Shown one piece after another: positions 37,003 through 46,724 of a stretch of 64,000 bases of DNA. Below the pieces are notes generated by a model that had not been told where the DNA came from, searched no databases, and saw nothing but the letters and a program-made list of their open reading frames with translations. The DNA comes from Glaciecola nitratireducens FR1064 (GTDB lineage: Bacteria > Pseudomonadota > Gammaproteobacteria > Enterobacterales > Alteromonadaceae): positions 1,240,001-1,304,000 of the forward strand of contig NC_016041.1 of assembly GCF_000226565.1 (NCBI RefSeq). The letters are read 5' to 3'. The translations under genes were made by a program, and so were the position numbers. Position 1 is the stretch's first letter; the number at the start of each line of letters is the position of its first letter.

Positions 37003-39687
37003 ATGAAGACTTCATTACAAACACAAATATTACTACTGCTGTTTATTTTTATTCTCATTCTAATGGGCCAGTTTTTCTTTACCAAAAACAATCAAAGCAA
37101 ACTGGTCAAAGCATTCCAAGATTATCAAAATACGTCAGCGGAAGAACGTGTATTTAAAGAATTGGAGCGAGATGTATTAGCTCTACAGCGCTATGTTTTA
37201 ATTTTTAAAGATACGGGTAGTTCGTCGTCGATAAGTCAATTTAATGCATTAATTATCGAGTTAAGAGAGAGACTTAACTTAATCACTAATAATTTGCCAG
37301 CCTATCACTCTGACGATAACACTATCGAAAAGTTAGCGGCAATGCAGCTGCATTTAGATGAGTATCAAGAAAATTTTTCTTCCGTGGTCACTGCTAAAGA
37401 ACAAAGCGATGAGTTCTTGGAAACGGGCGTGCTTCTTGAAATTAAAAAAATATTGCAAGATGAGTCAGTAGAAAGTGAAAGAAAAGGCCTACAAAATCTG
37501 TTTTTTCACTTACTAAACGCAGAAACACTCACATTTCAATACCACTTAGACCCGAGTTCGAAATTGAAACAGGCTGTTGTAGATGCACTAATGTCAGCGC
37601 GCGGTGTTATTCAGCAAACGATGCTGAACAGCAATGCTCGCGAGCGACTCACACAGCAAGTAGCAGCGATAGAGCAACAATTTGGTAAGCTTGCTCACAC
37701 TCAACAGGGCTATACCTTTTTAGTTAATGTGGTAATGGCCGGTTCTGCCAATGAATTTCTGTATTTAGCCAACGATTTGTCGAGCCGAGCGGCAGCATAC
37801 TCTTTGCAGACAAATAAGAGTATTAAAGCCAATATTGAGGAGGCACAAACTCAAATCAATATTTCGTCTCTTACTGGCTTAATTGTGACTTTTGTGGTCG
37901 CCTTTTTTGGTGCTTTCCGACTCATCAATCCGATAAAGGCTATTACCAATGTGTTTGAGCAACTAGCCAAGGGCGATAGCGACTTTGCTATTCCTTTTAT
38001 TAAAAGAAACGATGAAATTGGAAAACTCGCTCGCGCAGCAAATGTATTTAATCAAAAAAATATTCAAACAAAGGAGTTGCTAGAACACTCACAGCAGCTT
38101 AACAACCAGTTAAAAGAAGCCAAACTTTTGGCCGAAAAAGCGAATGCATCAAAAAGTATTTTTCTTGCAAATATGAGTCATGAAATTAGAACTCCTATGA
38201 ATGGTATTGTAGGCCTAGTAGATATTTCTTTGCGTCAAAACCCCAGTTCTGAAATTAAAAATAATCTTGAGAAAATTTCGTATTCGTCTCAAATCCTAAT
38301 GAATGTAATAAACGACATTTTAGACTTTTCTAAAATTGAAGCTGGCAAACTAGAAATTGAAAATAGCCTGTTTTCATTTTCGTCGTTATTTGACACCTTG
38401 CTGTCAGTATCTTTGGTAAGAGCTTCTGAAAAAAATCTGGATATTGCTCTTTACGTCGATCCACTGCTTCCGATAAATGCAGTCGGAGACCCCTTACGTT
38501 TATCACAAGTTCTGCTGAACTTAACCAATAACGCGACCAAATTTACGCATAACGGGCATATTAAAATATCGTTTTTATATACTAATGACGAGCAATCGGA
38601 TGGCTTTCTCTTAACAGTTTCTATTGCAGATACTGGTATAGGACTAGATGCACAACAAATAGATACGATTTTTCAACCGTTTAAACAAGCGGATGAATCC
38701 ATCAGTAGGAAGTTTGGAGGGACTGGCCTTGGTTTGACGATTGTTAGTCAATTAATGACGCTGATGGGTGGAGAGTTATCAGTCACGTCCGAACTGGGCA
38801 AAGGCAGCGTGTTCACTTGTACCTTTAAACTGCAGCATCAAGAAGATGAACAGCAGAATTTATTAGCTGATGCTGAAAAAAGTTTTCAAAAGCCTATAAT
38901 GTACCTATGTGACACCAATGAACCCGTGCTTTACAGTGACTATATCAAGCATATTTCTAGCCATGTCGACTATCAGCCGCTGTTGGAGTGGGAGGCGCAT
39001 CTAACTACTTTAACGCCACCGCATATGGTCATTTTAGATATTCGAGATGGTCGTCAAGCGCGCAGCCTGCAAGGACTCATTGAGGAACTTAAAAAACGCA
39101 AGATAAGCTTTGCAAGCATCGTCAATACCCAGCCGAATCAACTAAACACTATTTTAAAATCGCAATGGCAGTGCCCTGTGCTGCAACATCCATTCACGCC
39201 AAATCAGTTTTATAATTTCGCCCAACTATTATACGGATATGACGATGCTTCTAATGAGCACTTTCATCAACAATCACTATCGGAAGCGCACTCGTCCGGC
39301 GATGCCGAAGCACAGTTTATGGGGCACGTTTTATTAGTAGAAGATAACAGTATTAATCAGCTTGTGGCAGGTGAAATGTTGCGTTCATTTGGTTTAACGT
39401 TTGATATCGCCGAAGATGGTAATCAAGCGATTACAAAGTTTACAAACGCGCCACACTACGACTTGATATTAATGGATATCCAAATGCCAATGCTAAGCGG
39501 TCTCGATGCAACTAAAGCCATTCGCGAAAGAGGTTACAACGATGTTCCTATTATTGGTTTATCAGCAAATGCAATGAAAGAAGACTATGCTGCCGCCTTG
39601 GCTGCTGGAATGAATGAATACTTAACCAAGCCAATTAGACGCAAATCATTATTAGTCTCTATTGAACGCTACTTATCAGCTTCGTAA
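37003..39687 (+). CDS. Hybrid sensor histidine kinase with receiver domain
   Basis: An 894-residue membrane kinase. TM1 is at ~7-27, a ~260-residue periplasmic helical sensor follows, TM2 is at ~287-305, then a HAMP (~306-358) and a coiled linker. The HisKA domain has MSHEIRTPMNGIVGLVD with phospho-acceptor His393. The HATPase_c domain shows the N box (LLNLTNNATKFT), ADTGIG, FKQADESISRKFGGTGLGL and GSVFTCTF. A degenerate receiver-like segment (~630-745) is followed by a complete receiver with phospho-Asp825 (ILMDIQMPMLSG) and the lysine at TKPI. No separate response regulator lies beside it, so it may signal through a distant Hpt or regulator. Confidence 0.92.
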   Translation: MKTSLQTQILLLLFIFILILMGQFFFTKNNQSKLVKAFQDYQNTSAEERVFKELERDVLALQRYVLIFKDTGSSSSISQFNALIIELRERLNLITNNLPAYHSDDNTIEKLAAMQLHLDEYQENFSSVVTAKEQSDEFLETGVLLEIKKILQDESVESERKGLQNLFFHLLNAETLTFQYHLDPSSKLKQAVVDALMSARGVIQQTMLNSNARERLTQQVAAIEQQFGKLAHTQQGYTFLVNVVMAGSANEFLYLANDLSSRAAAYSLQTNKSIKANIEEAQTQINISSLTGLIVTFVVAFFGAFRLINPIKAITNVFEQLAKGDSDFAIPFIKRNDEIGKLARAANVFNQKNIQTKELLEHSQQLNNQLKEAKLLAEKANASKSIFLANMSHEIRTPMNGIVGLVDISLRQNPSSEIKNNLEKISYSSQILMNVINDILDFSKIEAGKLEIENSLFSFSSLFDTLLSVSLVRASEKNLDIALYVDPLLPINAVGDPLRLSQVLLNLTNNATKFTHNGHIKISFLYTNDEQSDGFLLTVSIADTGIGLDAQQIDTIFQPFKQADESISRKFGGTGLGLTIVSQLMTLMGGELSVTSELGKGSVFTCTFKLQHQEDEQQNLLADAEKSFQKPIMYLCDTNEPVLYSDYIKHISSHVDYQPLLEWEAHLTTLTPPHMVILDIRDGRQARSLQGLIEELKKRKISFASIVNTQPNQLNTILKSQWQCPVLQHPFTPNQFYNFAQLLYGYDDASNEHFHQQSLSEAHSSGDAEAQFMGHVLLVEDNSINQLVAGEMLRSFGLTFDIAEDGNQAITKFTNAPHYDLILMDIQMPMLSGLDATKAIRERGYNDVPIIGLSANAMKEDYAAALAAGMNEYLTKPIRRKSLLVSIERYLSAS

Positions 39688-39693
39688 TGCAGC

Positions 39694-41418
39694 TTAAAAA
39701 TAAACCCAACTCAGTAGCGACAACACAATACTAGAGTAGAGAATAGAAACCGGCGTGCCTAACTTAACAAAGTCTTTAAACTTGTAATTAGTGGCACTAA
39801 ATACGATTAAATTCGTTTGATATCCGTAAGGCGAGATAAAGCTAGCGCTAGCTGCGAAAGCAACGGCGAGTGCGAAGGGCATTAATGGCAGTCCCATTGC
39901 GTTCACGATCCCGTAAGCAAAAGGAAACATTAGGGCTGCCGCTGCGTTGTTGGTCACAAACTCGGTAAGCAGTAAGGTCATGACGTAGACTAAAATCAAT
40001 GCAACGATTGGCGACATATCGCCAATAATAGGTGTCAATTGGTCTGTGGCTAAGGCAATAATGCCGCTGCTCTCAAGCGCTGTAGCTAGACTTAGAGCCC
40101 CCACAATGACTAATATTAGATTAACCGGGAGATGGCGTTTTATTTCTCCAACTGATGACACCTTTATTAGTGATAAGCTTGCAGCAAAGAACAGTAGACC
40201 AATCGCTAATGGAACGATTGATGTCGCAGCTAAAACAACAGTAATAACAAAGCCGAAAAGCGTAAATGCCTCTTGCCATGGCTTGAGTTTGCGGGTGATT
40301 TTTTGCTCCGACACAATAAAAAAGTTTTTAGAAATATTATCTCGGCCTGCAAAGTCAGAGCCAGTTGCAAGCAATAAAAAATCACCGGCTTGCAGTTTTA
40401 ACTCACCTAATTTACCCGATATTTGTTCGCCGTCTCTGCGTATCGCAACCACCGCGGCATCAAACAAAGCCCTGAAGCCAACTTCTTTTAAGCTTTTATC
40501 AATGATAGGCGCACGATTAGATACAATCACTTCAGTTAAATTGTCGCGTAATAGGCCGTCGGCTTCCGCAAACATAGTGAGGCCTTTTATATGGGCGATA
40601 TTATCCATTTTTTGCACATTGCCAGAGAAGATTAATTTGTCATTTTCTTCGATTACCATATCAGGGGTGACGGGTGACATAACGACATTTCGACGTACTA
40701 TTTCTACAAGAAATAATTCGGGCAAGTTGCGCAGGTGGTTTTCCTCAACAGTTTTGCCAATTAACTCGGATGCTGCTTCAACATCCGCTTCCAAAAAATA
40801 GCTTTGATAGCTGCTTTCATTACTCGCAATGTTAGGTAACAAAGGTGATAGAAAAAACAACAGTACCCCACAAGCTAAACCTGCTGTTAGGCCAAACAAG
40901 GTAAAATCGAAAAAGTTGAACCCAGGGTGTCCATGCTCAATCAAGAAGCTATCAACAATTAAATTGGTGGATGTACCAATTAATGTCACGGTTCCGCCTA
41001 GTATTGCCGCATAAGATAAAGGAATTAATAATCGGGAAGGGGCATGTAGTTGGTTTTGTTTAATTGGTCCTATAAGACTAGCAACAATGGCTGTGTTATT
41101 AAGCAGCGCTGAAGATGTGAATGTAACGGCAAACATACGCCAAAAGCTTTGCGTGAATGATTTTCTTACAATTGCTCTGCCAAGACGTTTTATGAAAGCA
41201 GTCTTGTCAATGGAGTGGCTCAGAAGTAAGAGTAACACTAGTGTTACGAGGCCTGTATTAGTGACATTTTTTAGAATTTCTTCAAGCGAAATTTGTTGCG
41301 CTAACAGTAATAACAGCATGCTTACGGCAAAAACACTGGAGGGACGTTTATTAGTTAAAGCAAGCCCGCCAATAGTGCCAATAAAAACTACTAAAACGAG
41401 AATTTGTTCCCAATTCAT
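39694..41418 (-). CDS. SLC13 (DASS) family anion transporter with RCK_C domains
   Basis: A 574-residue inner-membrane protein. Two membrane halves with NNTAIVASL and FVTNNAAAALMFPF motifs typical of SLC13 flank a cytoplasmic region (~205-375) with two TrkA-C/RCK_C domains (LIGKTVEENHLRN and IIDKSLKEVGFRAL). In bacteria this architecture is common for sulfate or dicarboxylate uptake. It stands downstream of the cysDCQN operon on the same strand, so sulfate is plausible (inference), but a terminator lies between them. Confidence 0.85.
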   Translation of the reverse strand: MNWEQILVLVVFIGTIGGLALTNKRPSSVFAVSMLLLLLAQQISLEEILKNVTNTGLVTLVLLLLLSHSIDKTAFIKRLGRAIVRKSFTQSFWRMFAVTFTSSALLNNTAIVASLIGPIKQNQLHAPSRLLIPLSYAAILGGTVTLIGTSTNLIVDSFLIEHGHPGFNFFDFTLFGLTAGLACGVLLFFLSPLLPNIASNESSYQSYFLEADVEAASELIGKTVEENHLRNLPELFLVEIVRRNVVMSPVTPDMVIEENDKLIFSGNVQKMDNIAHIKGLTMFAEADGLLRDNLTEVIVSNRAPIIDKSLKEVGFRALFDAAVVAIRRDGEQISGKLGELKLQAGDFLLLATGSDFAGRDNISKNFFIVSEQKITRKLKPWQEAFTLFGFVITVVLAATSIVPLAIGLLFFAASLSLIKVSSVGEIKRHLPVNLILVIVGALSLATALESSGIIALATDQLTPIIGDMSPIVALILVYVMTLLLTEFVTNNAAAALMFPFAYGIVNAMGLPLMPFALAVAFAASASFISPYGYQTNLIVFSATNYKFKDFVKLGTPVSILYSSIVLSLLSWVYF

Positions 41419-41693
41419 TATGTCGCTATCCTATTGTTCTTCTTATTGTTTCTCGCGTTGTTTCGCAATGGATGTTCCTAAAGTAGGCGGTCAGCTGATG
41501 CTTTATGATGTACCTTATCCGTTCAAAATTGCTCGTTATCAACTGATTTGTTTGAGTTTTTCTAATGATGACGAAATGTCTAGCCAGCTTCTTGCTTATT
41601 AAAACCAAGCATAACCTATTTTTTAGGAATATGAAGTGGCCAGTATAGTCAATTTACATCTTTGTTAGCACATTTATGTTTAGTTGATACGAA

Positions 41694-41731
41694 TAAAAAG
41701 GGAATGCAACGACACTCTCGCTGCATTCCCT
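41694..41731 (-). terminator. Intrinsic terminator after cysN
   Basis: GGGAATGCA (41700-41708) pairs with TGCATTCCC (41722-41730); on the - strand five T (41695-41699) follow immediately. It ends the cysDCQN transcript 74 bases after the cysN stop. The rest of the gap 41419-41773 shows no convincing gene. Confidence 0.82.
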
Positions 41732-41773
41732 AAACTTAACTAATTAATGGACTATTTAGCTATTTAGTATTAG

Positions 41774-43177
41774 CTATTGACTAATGTCGGTTGCGTTCCA
41801 ATGTGGGAAGTGTTTTCTTACGAGTGAATTAAACTCGAGCTCAAACTCAGAGTACTCATGCGAGCCTCTAATCGCTTCGTTTTCACTAATAATCATACCA
41901 GCACCCACGGTACTATTAGTAAGGCGATCGATCATAATGAACGCGCCTGTCTTACGATTTTGAGCATACGGATCGCAGGCAACTTCTTGAGTTAATTTGA
42001 TGTTAGCAACACCTATTTCATTCAAGTTGAGGTGCAAAGCATTCTTTTTCTCTAAGGTATTCACATCTATTTGGTAGTCAATACTCGACACGCTGCCACT
42101 CACTTTCTTAGTTGCAAATTTAAAGCTAAATTGCTTATTTGGAATGAGCGCCTCTTCAGACATCCAAACCATATGTGTTTTGTATGCATTAGACTGCAAG
42201 GGCAGTGCATTAGACTTGACGATCATGTCACCGCGAGAAATGTCTATTTCGTCATTTAACGTTAACGTTACCGCATTTGGCGCATAGCCGACCTCTAAAT
42301 CACCGTCGAAGGTATAAATCGTCTTCACCGTCGACGTTTTTCCAGAAGGTAAAGCAGTCACTGCGTCCCCAGGTTTGATTGAACCCGAAACGATGGTTCC
42401 TGCAAAGCCTCTAAAGTCTAAGTTAGGTCTGTTGACATATTGCACTGGGAATCGAAAATCTTGATGCTGCTGTTGCGTAATTTGGATGTTTTCAAGTAAC
42501 TCCATCAGTAAATCACCTTTAAACCAAGGCGTATTTTCACTGCGCGTAACAACGTTATCACCTTCAAGTGCCGACAGCGGTACAAAGCGAATGTCTGGGA
42601 TCGTTAGTTGTTTGGAAAATTCCATGTAGTCTTTTTGTATTTGCTCATAAACGTCTTGTCTGTAGTCCATTAAGTCCATTTTGTTAACGGCAACAATAAT
42701 ATGCTTTATACCCAGTAGAGAGACTAAGAATGAATGACGTCTAGTTTGAGTTTTCACACCAGCACGAGCATCAACAAGAATAATGGCCAGATCGCATGTG
42801 GATGCGCCGGTAACCATATTGCGCGTATACTGTTCATGTCCGGGGGTATCAGCAATAATAAATTTACGCTTTTCAGTACTAAAATAGCGGTAGGCAACAT
42901 CAATAGTAATGCCTTGTTCTCGCTCTGACTGCAGGCCATCGACTAACAATGCTAGGTCAACTTTTTCACCTGTTGTTCCACTTTTTACGCTGTCTTTAGT
43001 AATTGCCGCGAGCTGATCTTCATAAATCATTTTTGAATCATATAGCAGCCGCCCGATTAGGGTACTCTTGCCGTCATCGACGCTTCCGCAGGTTAAAAAG
43101 CGCAGAAGGTCTTTATTTTCGTGTTGGTCTAAGTACGACAATATGTCGGTTTGAAGTAGTTCGTTTTCGTTATTCAT
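41774..43177 (-). CDS. cysN: Sulfate adenylyltransferase subunit 1, GTPase (CysN)
   Basis: A 467-residue GTPase that drives APS synthesis with CysD. G1 is [11 protein letters not shown] (31-39), G3 is [14 protein letters not shown]4 is AVNKMDLMD, followed by two EF-Tu-like beta-barrels ([18 protein letters not shown]). It has no fused CysC domain, which is encoded separately here. It is the last gene of a cysD-cysC-cysQ-cysN operon, one base after cysQ. Confidence 0.95.
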   Translation of the reverse strand: MNNENELLQTDILSYLDQHENKDLLRFLTCGSVDDGKSTLIGRLLYDSKMIYEDQLAAITKDSVKSGTTGEKVDLALLVDGLQSEREQGITIDVAYRYFSTEKRKFIIADTPGHEQYTRNMVTGASTCDLAIILVDARAGVKTQTRRHSFLVSLLGIKHIIVAVNKMDLMDYRQDVYEQIQKDYMEFSKQLTIPDIRFVPLSALEGDNVVTRSENTPWFKGDLLMELLENIQITQQQHQDFRFPVQYVNRPNLDFRGFAGTIVSGSIKPGDAVTALPSGKTSTVKTIYTFDGDLEVGYAPNAVTLTLNDEIDISRGDMIVKSNALPLQSNAYKTHMVWMSEEALIPNKQFSFKFATKKVSGSVSSIDYQIDVNTLEKKNALHLNLNEIGVANIKLTQEVACDPYAQNRKTGAFIMIDRLTNSTVGAGMIISENEAIRGSHEYSEFELEFNSLVRKHFPHWNATDISQ

Positions 43178-43178
43178 G

Positions 43179-43976
43179 TTAGCAACTTACCAAGAAATAG
43201 GGGTTTAAGACTGAGTCTTTTTGGTTGTATCGAAGTGGCGATGCGTCTGCGTCCATTGGATTTTCAACATCTAGGACGGTTACCTTTGCCCCAGCGGCAA
43301 TAGCAACAGCGTGAGCTGCACCAGTATCCCATTCGCAGGTAGGTCCCACGCGCGGATACATATGGGCTTCTCCACTGGCGACTAGGCAAAGCTTCAAAGA
43401 ACTGCCCATCGCGACTAATTCATTTTCGCCACCAAGAGCGTCGAGGATTTTGTTTATTTCAGAGCTCTGATGAGAGCGACTTCCAACAATTTTCCATGTC
43501 TCGCCAACAGTGTGTTTTTTTGCTTTTATTGGGGATTGAGTACCATTCACTTCACTGTAGGCGCCAACATCCTCTTGGCCAACGTAAGTTTTATCAATCG
43601 CGGGTGCGTGTACCACACCAAAGGTGGGCACTCCATACTCGATTAAAGCAATATTTACCGTAAACTCGCCGTTCTTTTTAATGAACTCTTTAGTGCCATC
43701 TAATGGGTCGACAAGCCAATACCTAACCCACGTTTTACGCGTAGACCAAGGTATGTCTGCCGACTCTTCAGATAAAATAGGCAAGGGTGATATCGCTTTT
43801 AAGCCGTCAACAATGTGATGATGTGCCGCCAAATCGGCGTCGGTCAGCGGGCTGGAATCTGACTTGTCGTAAATGGTAAAGTCTTTATCATAGATTTCCA
43901 TGATCTTCTTGCCGGCTTGCACCGCAATCTGCTTTACCTTTTCGGCAAGTTCTGGTGTTAAATCAAAACTCGTCAT
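43179..43976 (-). CDS. cysQ: 3'(2'),5'-bisphosphate nucleotidase CysQ
   Basis: A 265-residue lithium-sensitive phosphatase of the inositol monophosphatase superfamily. Motifs: [28 protein letters not shown]-type metal site, and [17 protein letters not shown]. It removes the 3'-phosphate of PAP (and PAPS), preventing build-up. It sits inside the sulfate-activation operon between cysC and cysN, directly after the cysC stop. Confidence 0.94.
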   Translation of the reverse strand: MTSFDLTPELAEKVKQIAVQAGKKIMEIYDKDFTIYDKSDSSPLTDADLAAHHHIVDGLKAISPLPILSEESADIPWSTRKTWVRYWLVDPLDGTKEFIKKNGEFTVNIALIEYGVPTFGVVHAPAIDKTYVGQEDVGAYSEVNGTQSPIKAKKHTVGETWKIVGSRSHQSSEINKILDALGGENELVAMGSSLKLCLVASGEAHMYPRVGPTCEWDTGAAHAVAIAAGAKVTVLDVENPMDADASPLRYNQKDSVLNPYFLVSC

Positions 43977-44570
43977 TTATACAAATCCTTTTGTCGACAA
44001 TAGAGTGAATAATCGTTCCGCCGTTTGTTCTGGCGTTTCGTCTTCGTATGTCAAGTGCACTTCTGGCGCTTCAGGTACTTCGTAAGCGGAATCAATGCCC
44101 GTAAAGTGTTTAATATCGCCACTGCGTGCCTTTTTATATAGCCCTTTAGGATCGCGTTGTTCACATACTTCTATTGGTGTATCAACGAATACTTCTATAA
44201 ATTCGCCTTGTTCTAGCAGCGAACGACAGTATGCTCGGTCGGCTTTAAAGGGAGAGATAAAAGCAGTGATAACAATCGTGCCTGAATCCACAAATAATTT
44301 TGCAACTTCACTGATTCGACGAATGTTTTCAACGCGGTCTTTGTCATCAAAGCCTAGGTCACCGCATAATCCGTGACGCACATTGTCACCGTCTAACAAA
44401 TACGTTTTCTTGCTTTCGGAATACAGTTTTTTCTCCAGCAAATTCGCGATGGTAGACTTTCCGGAGCCCGATAAACCAGTTAACCAAATAACCGATGGTT
44501 TTTGATTAAGTGCTTCTGAGCGTGCTTTTTTATTAACGTCGTGTTTATGCCAAACAATATTAGTTGCCAT
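43977..44570 (-). CDS. cysC: Adenylyl-sulfate kinase CysC
   Basis: A 197-residue APS kinase. The P-loop is GLSGSGKST (32-40), followed by [15 protein letters not shown], the phospho-serine region [11 protein letters not shown] and the specificity loop near [10 protein letters not shown]. It makes PAPS from APS and ATP. Its start overlaps the cysD stop by one base (TAATG). Confidence 0.96.
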   Translation of the reverse strand: MATNIVWHKHDVNKKARSEALNQKPSVIWLTGLSGSGKSTIANLLEKKLYSESKKTYLLDGDNVRHGLCGDLGFDDKDRVENIRRISEVAKLFVDSGTIVITAFISPFKADRAYCRSLLEQGEFIEVFVDTPIEVCEQRDPKGLYKKARSGDIKHFTGIDSAYEVPEAPEVHLTYEDETPEQTAERLFTLLSTKGFV

Positions 44571-45502
44571 TAGAAGTATCCCTCCATCTTTTTCTTCTCC
44601 ATCGAACCTGATGAGTCATGATCGATAACTCGCCCCTGACGCTCAGAGGTTTTTGTCAGCAGCATTTCTTGAATCACTTCTGGTAATGTATCTGCTGTCG
44701 ATTCAACAGCGCCAGTAAGCGGGTAGCAACCTAATGTTCTGAATCTTACTGAGCGCATTTCAGGAACTTCACCGGGTTCCATTGGCATGCGATCATCGTC
44801 AACCATGAAGTAAGTACCATCACGCTTCACCACAGGGCGAGGCTTGGATAAATACAGTGATGGAATTTCGATATTTTCGAGATAAATGTATTGCCATATA
44901 TCAAGCTCAGTCCAGTTAGACATAGGGAACACGCGAATGCTTTCGCCTTTATTTATTTGGCTATTGTAGATACTCCAAAGTTCAGGACGTTGATTTTTAG
45001 GATCCCAACGGTGGTTCTCATCTCTGAATGAATACACGCGCTCTTTTGCTCGTGACTTTTCTTCATCACGGCGTGCGCCGCCAAACGCTGCGTCAAACTT
45101 ATACTTATTCAAAGCTTGCTTCAACGCCACTGTTTTCATGATGTCAGTATGTTTTGCGCTACCGTGAGTGAAGGGACCCACACCTTGGTCCAAACCTTCT
45201 TGATTGCTATGAACTAGCAAGTTCAGATTATGCTTCTTGGCAATTTCATCACGAAAGGAGATCATTTCCTTGAACTTCCATTTGGTATCAACATGCAGAA
45301 GCGGGAAAGGAATTACCCCCGGCGCGAAAGCTTTTCTAGCCAAGTGAAGCAGTACCGATGAGTCTTTTCCTACGCTGTACAACATAACGGGGTTGTCAAA
45401 CTCAGCAGCAACTTCCCTAAAAATGTGAATACTCTCAGCTTCGAGCTGCTTTAGGTGAGTAATGGATGGAATTGAGGTAGTCATTTTTGTAACGGACTCC
45501 AT
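44570..45502 (-). CDS. cysD: Sulfate adenylyltransferase subunit 2 (CysD)
   Basis: A 310-residue PP-loop ATP sulfurylase catalytic subunit: [49 protein letters not shown] and [15 protein letters not shown], with the C-terminus near [12 protein letters not shown]. It is the first gene of the operon. The start is uncertain between the ATG at 45502 (weak ribosome-binding site) and the ATG at 45484 (GGAG 12 bases upstream; [11 protein letters not shown], length 304). Confidence 0.95.
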   Translation of the reverse strand: MESVTKMTTSIPSITHLKQLEAESIHIFREVAAEFDNPVMLYSVGKDSSVLLHLARKAFAPGVIPFPLLHVDTKWKFKEMISFRDEIAKKHNLNLLVHSNQEGLDQGVGPFTHGSAKHTDIMKTVALKQALNKYKFDAAFGGARRDEEKSRAKERVYSFRDENHRWDPKNQRPELWSIYNSQINKGESIRVFPMSNWTELDIWQYIYLENIEIPSLYLSKPRPVVKRDGTYFMVDDDRMPMEPGEVPEMRSVRFRTLGCYPLTGAVESTADTLPEVIQEMLLTKTSERQGRVIDHDSSGSMEKKKMEGYF

Positions 45503-45513
45503 GTTAAGAGGTT

Positions 45514-45553
45514 AATATGCTAAAAATCTATATGCATAGAACTTTAGCATATT
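45514..45553. promoter_or_regulatory. 40-base imperfect palindrome upstream of cysD
   Basis: AATATGCTAAA (45514-45524) and TTTAGCATATT (45543-45553) are perfect 11-bp inverted arms. Between them TCTAT and ATAGA (45527-45531 and 45536-45540) form a second nested repeat. It starts 12 bases before the cysD start, so it may be an operator or a 5' UTR hairpin. The further gap to 45815 (about 260 bases) holds no clear gene; part of it (45650-45770) resembles degraded repeat-like sequence. Confidence 0.55.
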
Positions 45554-45815
45554 TAAAACAGATTCTATTATGATAATTTGATATGTCTAATAGCCTATTA
45601 ATAACCAAAATAACGCACTTGTTACGAAATTGTTATATGCAGATGGGGCGCAGCAATTTGGAGGGGATCGCATAGACGATCATATTTGCTTGATGCAGAA
45701 CAAGGCGTCGTTGTGGCAAAAGTAAAAGGCGATCCAAGCATTTTTCATATAATTGACTAAATCTTATATAGAGCGTACTTTCTGCTTCCCATAATAATTA
45801 AAAAAGAATATTGAT

Positions 45816-46544
45816 GTGAATTTCAGTAAAACATTGACCCACAAAGTAATTATTTCTTTAACAGTCTTATCCGTATTCGCGTGCAGCACCACCTCTCGGA
45901 TGAATATTGTTTAGCCAGGCGATACGGTGTCATTAATATCAAAACCGGATAATGGTAATAGACAAATATTTGGATTGAGTAACAGTAACGCGATTATGGA
46001 TGATGCAAAAACGGGAGGTTATTCAGGAGCTACCGCTGGAGCAGTGAGCGGCTTGTTTTGTGGCCCATTTTTCGTTTTTTGTTCTCCTATTTTAGCTGGG
46101 ATAGGCGCTGCAAGTGGAGCGGTTGTAGGTGCAGCGGTAGGTGCATCAACGGGAGATTCTGATAAAGGAAAGGAGCTGTTTACTAAAATGAATAGCTACT
46201 TAATAGTAAACAATCCGCAAGATGAATTTGTGTCAAGCGTTACCGCGTTAGCTGAGCAAAAATATCAAGTTAATGCCTTTTCTGATAAAGAAATTTCAAT
46301 TTCATTAGAACAGTTAATATTTAATACAAATAGCGATGGCCGTATCATTTTAGCGCTTAGTGCAACGGTAACAGTTAATTATCTTGATAAATTGGGAAGA
46401 CAAAAAAGCAAGACCAACGATTATGATTACGAGAGTTCACCACAATTTTTAGATACCTGGTTAGAAGGAAGTGATGATTTTTATAAATCAAAGTTAGCGG
46501 ATGCATACAGTACATTAGCTGAGCACATTGTTAGAACATTGTAG
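45816..46544 (+). pseudogene. Glycine-zipper lipoprotein gene interrupted by an in-frame TAG
   Basis: From a GTG at 45816 the frame encodes a lipoprotein signal peptide (VNFSKTLTHK, hydrophobic run, lipobox LSVFAC with Cys at codon 23) and nine further codons, then TAG at 45912-45914. The same frame continues without a break to 46544. The part after TAG starts PGDTVSLIS, then has a glycine zipper (GATAGAVSGLFCGPFF and GAASGAVVGAAVGASTG) and a ~110-residue C-terminal domain. Glycine-zipper lipoproteins often have a K/Q-PGD start to the mature domain, so a C-to-T change (CAG to TAG) is a simple cause. A start at 45927 for the second half would lack any signal. It may be a nonsense mutant, a readthrough gene or a sequencing error. 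Confidence 0.75.
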
Positions 46545-46603
46545 AATTTTTCCCACATTGACTAAGAAATAGTTAATGGTTTTTATCTGAAAGTAGTACC
46601 TAA

Positions 46604-46639
46604 ATTCATTTCTACACGATATAAAGTGTAGAGATGAAT
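46604..46639. repeat. Long inverted repeat downstream of the interrupted gene
   Basis: ATTCATTTCTACAC (46604-46617) pairs with GTGTAGAGATGAAT (46626-46639), a 14-bp stem with one G-T pair and an 8-base loop. No T-run follows on either strand. It lies between the two convergent genes at 46544 and 46725. Confidence 0.5.
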
Positions 46640-46724
46640 ATGTTAAGCACATTCTGAAGCGTATTAAACGCAATATTAGCTATCATCTTGCTATTTCCGA
46701 TAGCTCGTCTTTTCGTATCACTAT

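Noticed and set aside
41426-41608. 60-codon - strand frame upstream of the SLC13 gene
   Set aside because: Basic, featureless composition and no ribosome-binding site; it lies where the SLC13 promoter should be.
45927-46544. Separate gene starting at the GTG at 45927
   Set aside because: It would lack the signal peptide that lies in frame just upstream, and it has no ribosome-binding site; the interrupted-gene reading explains both parts.
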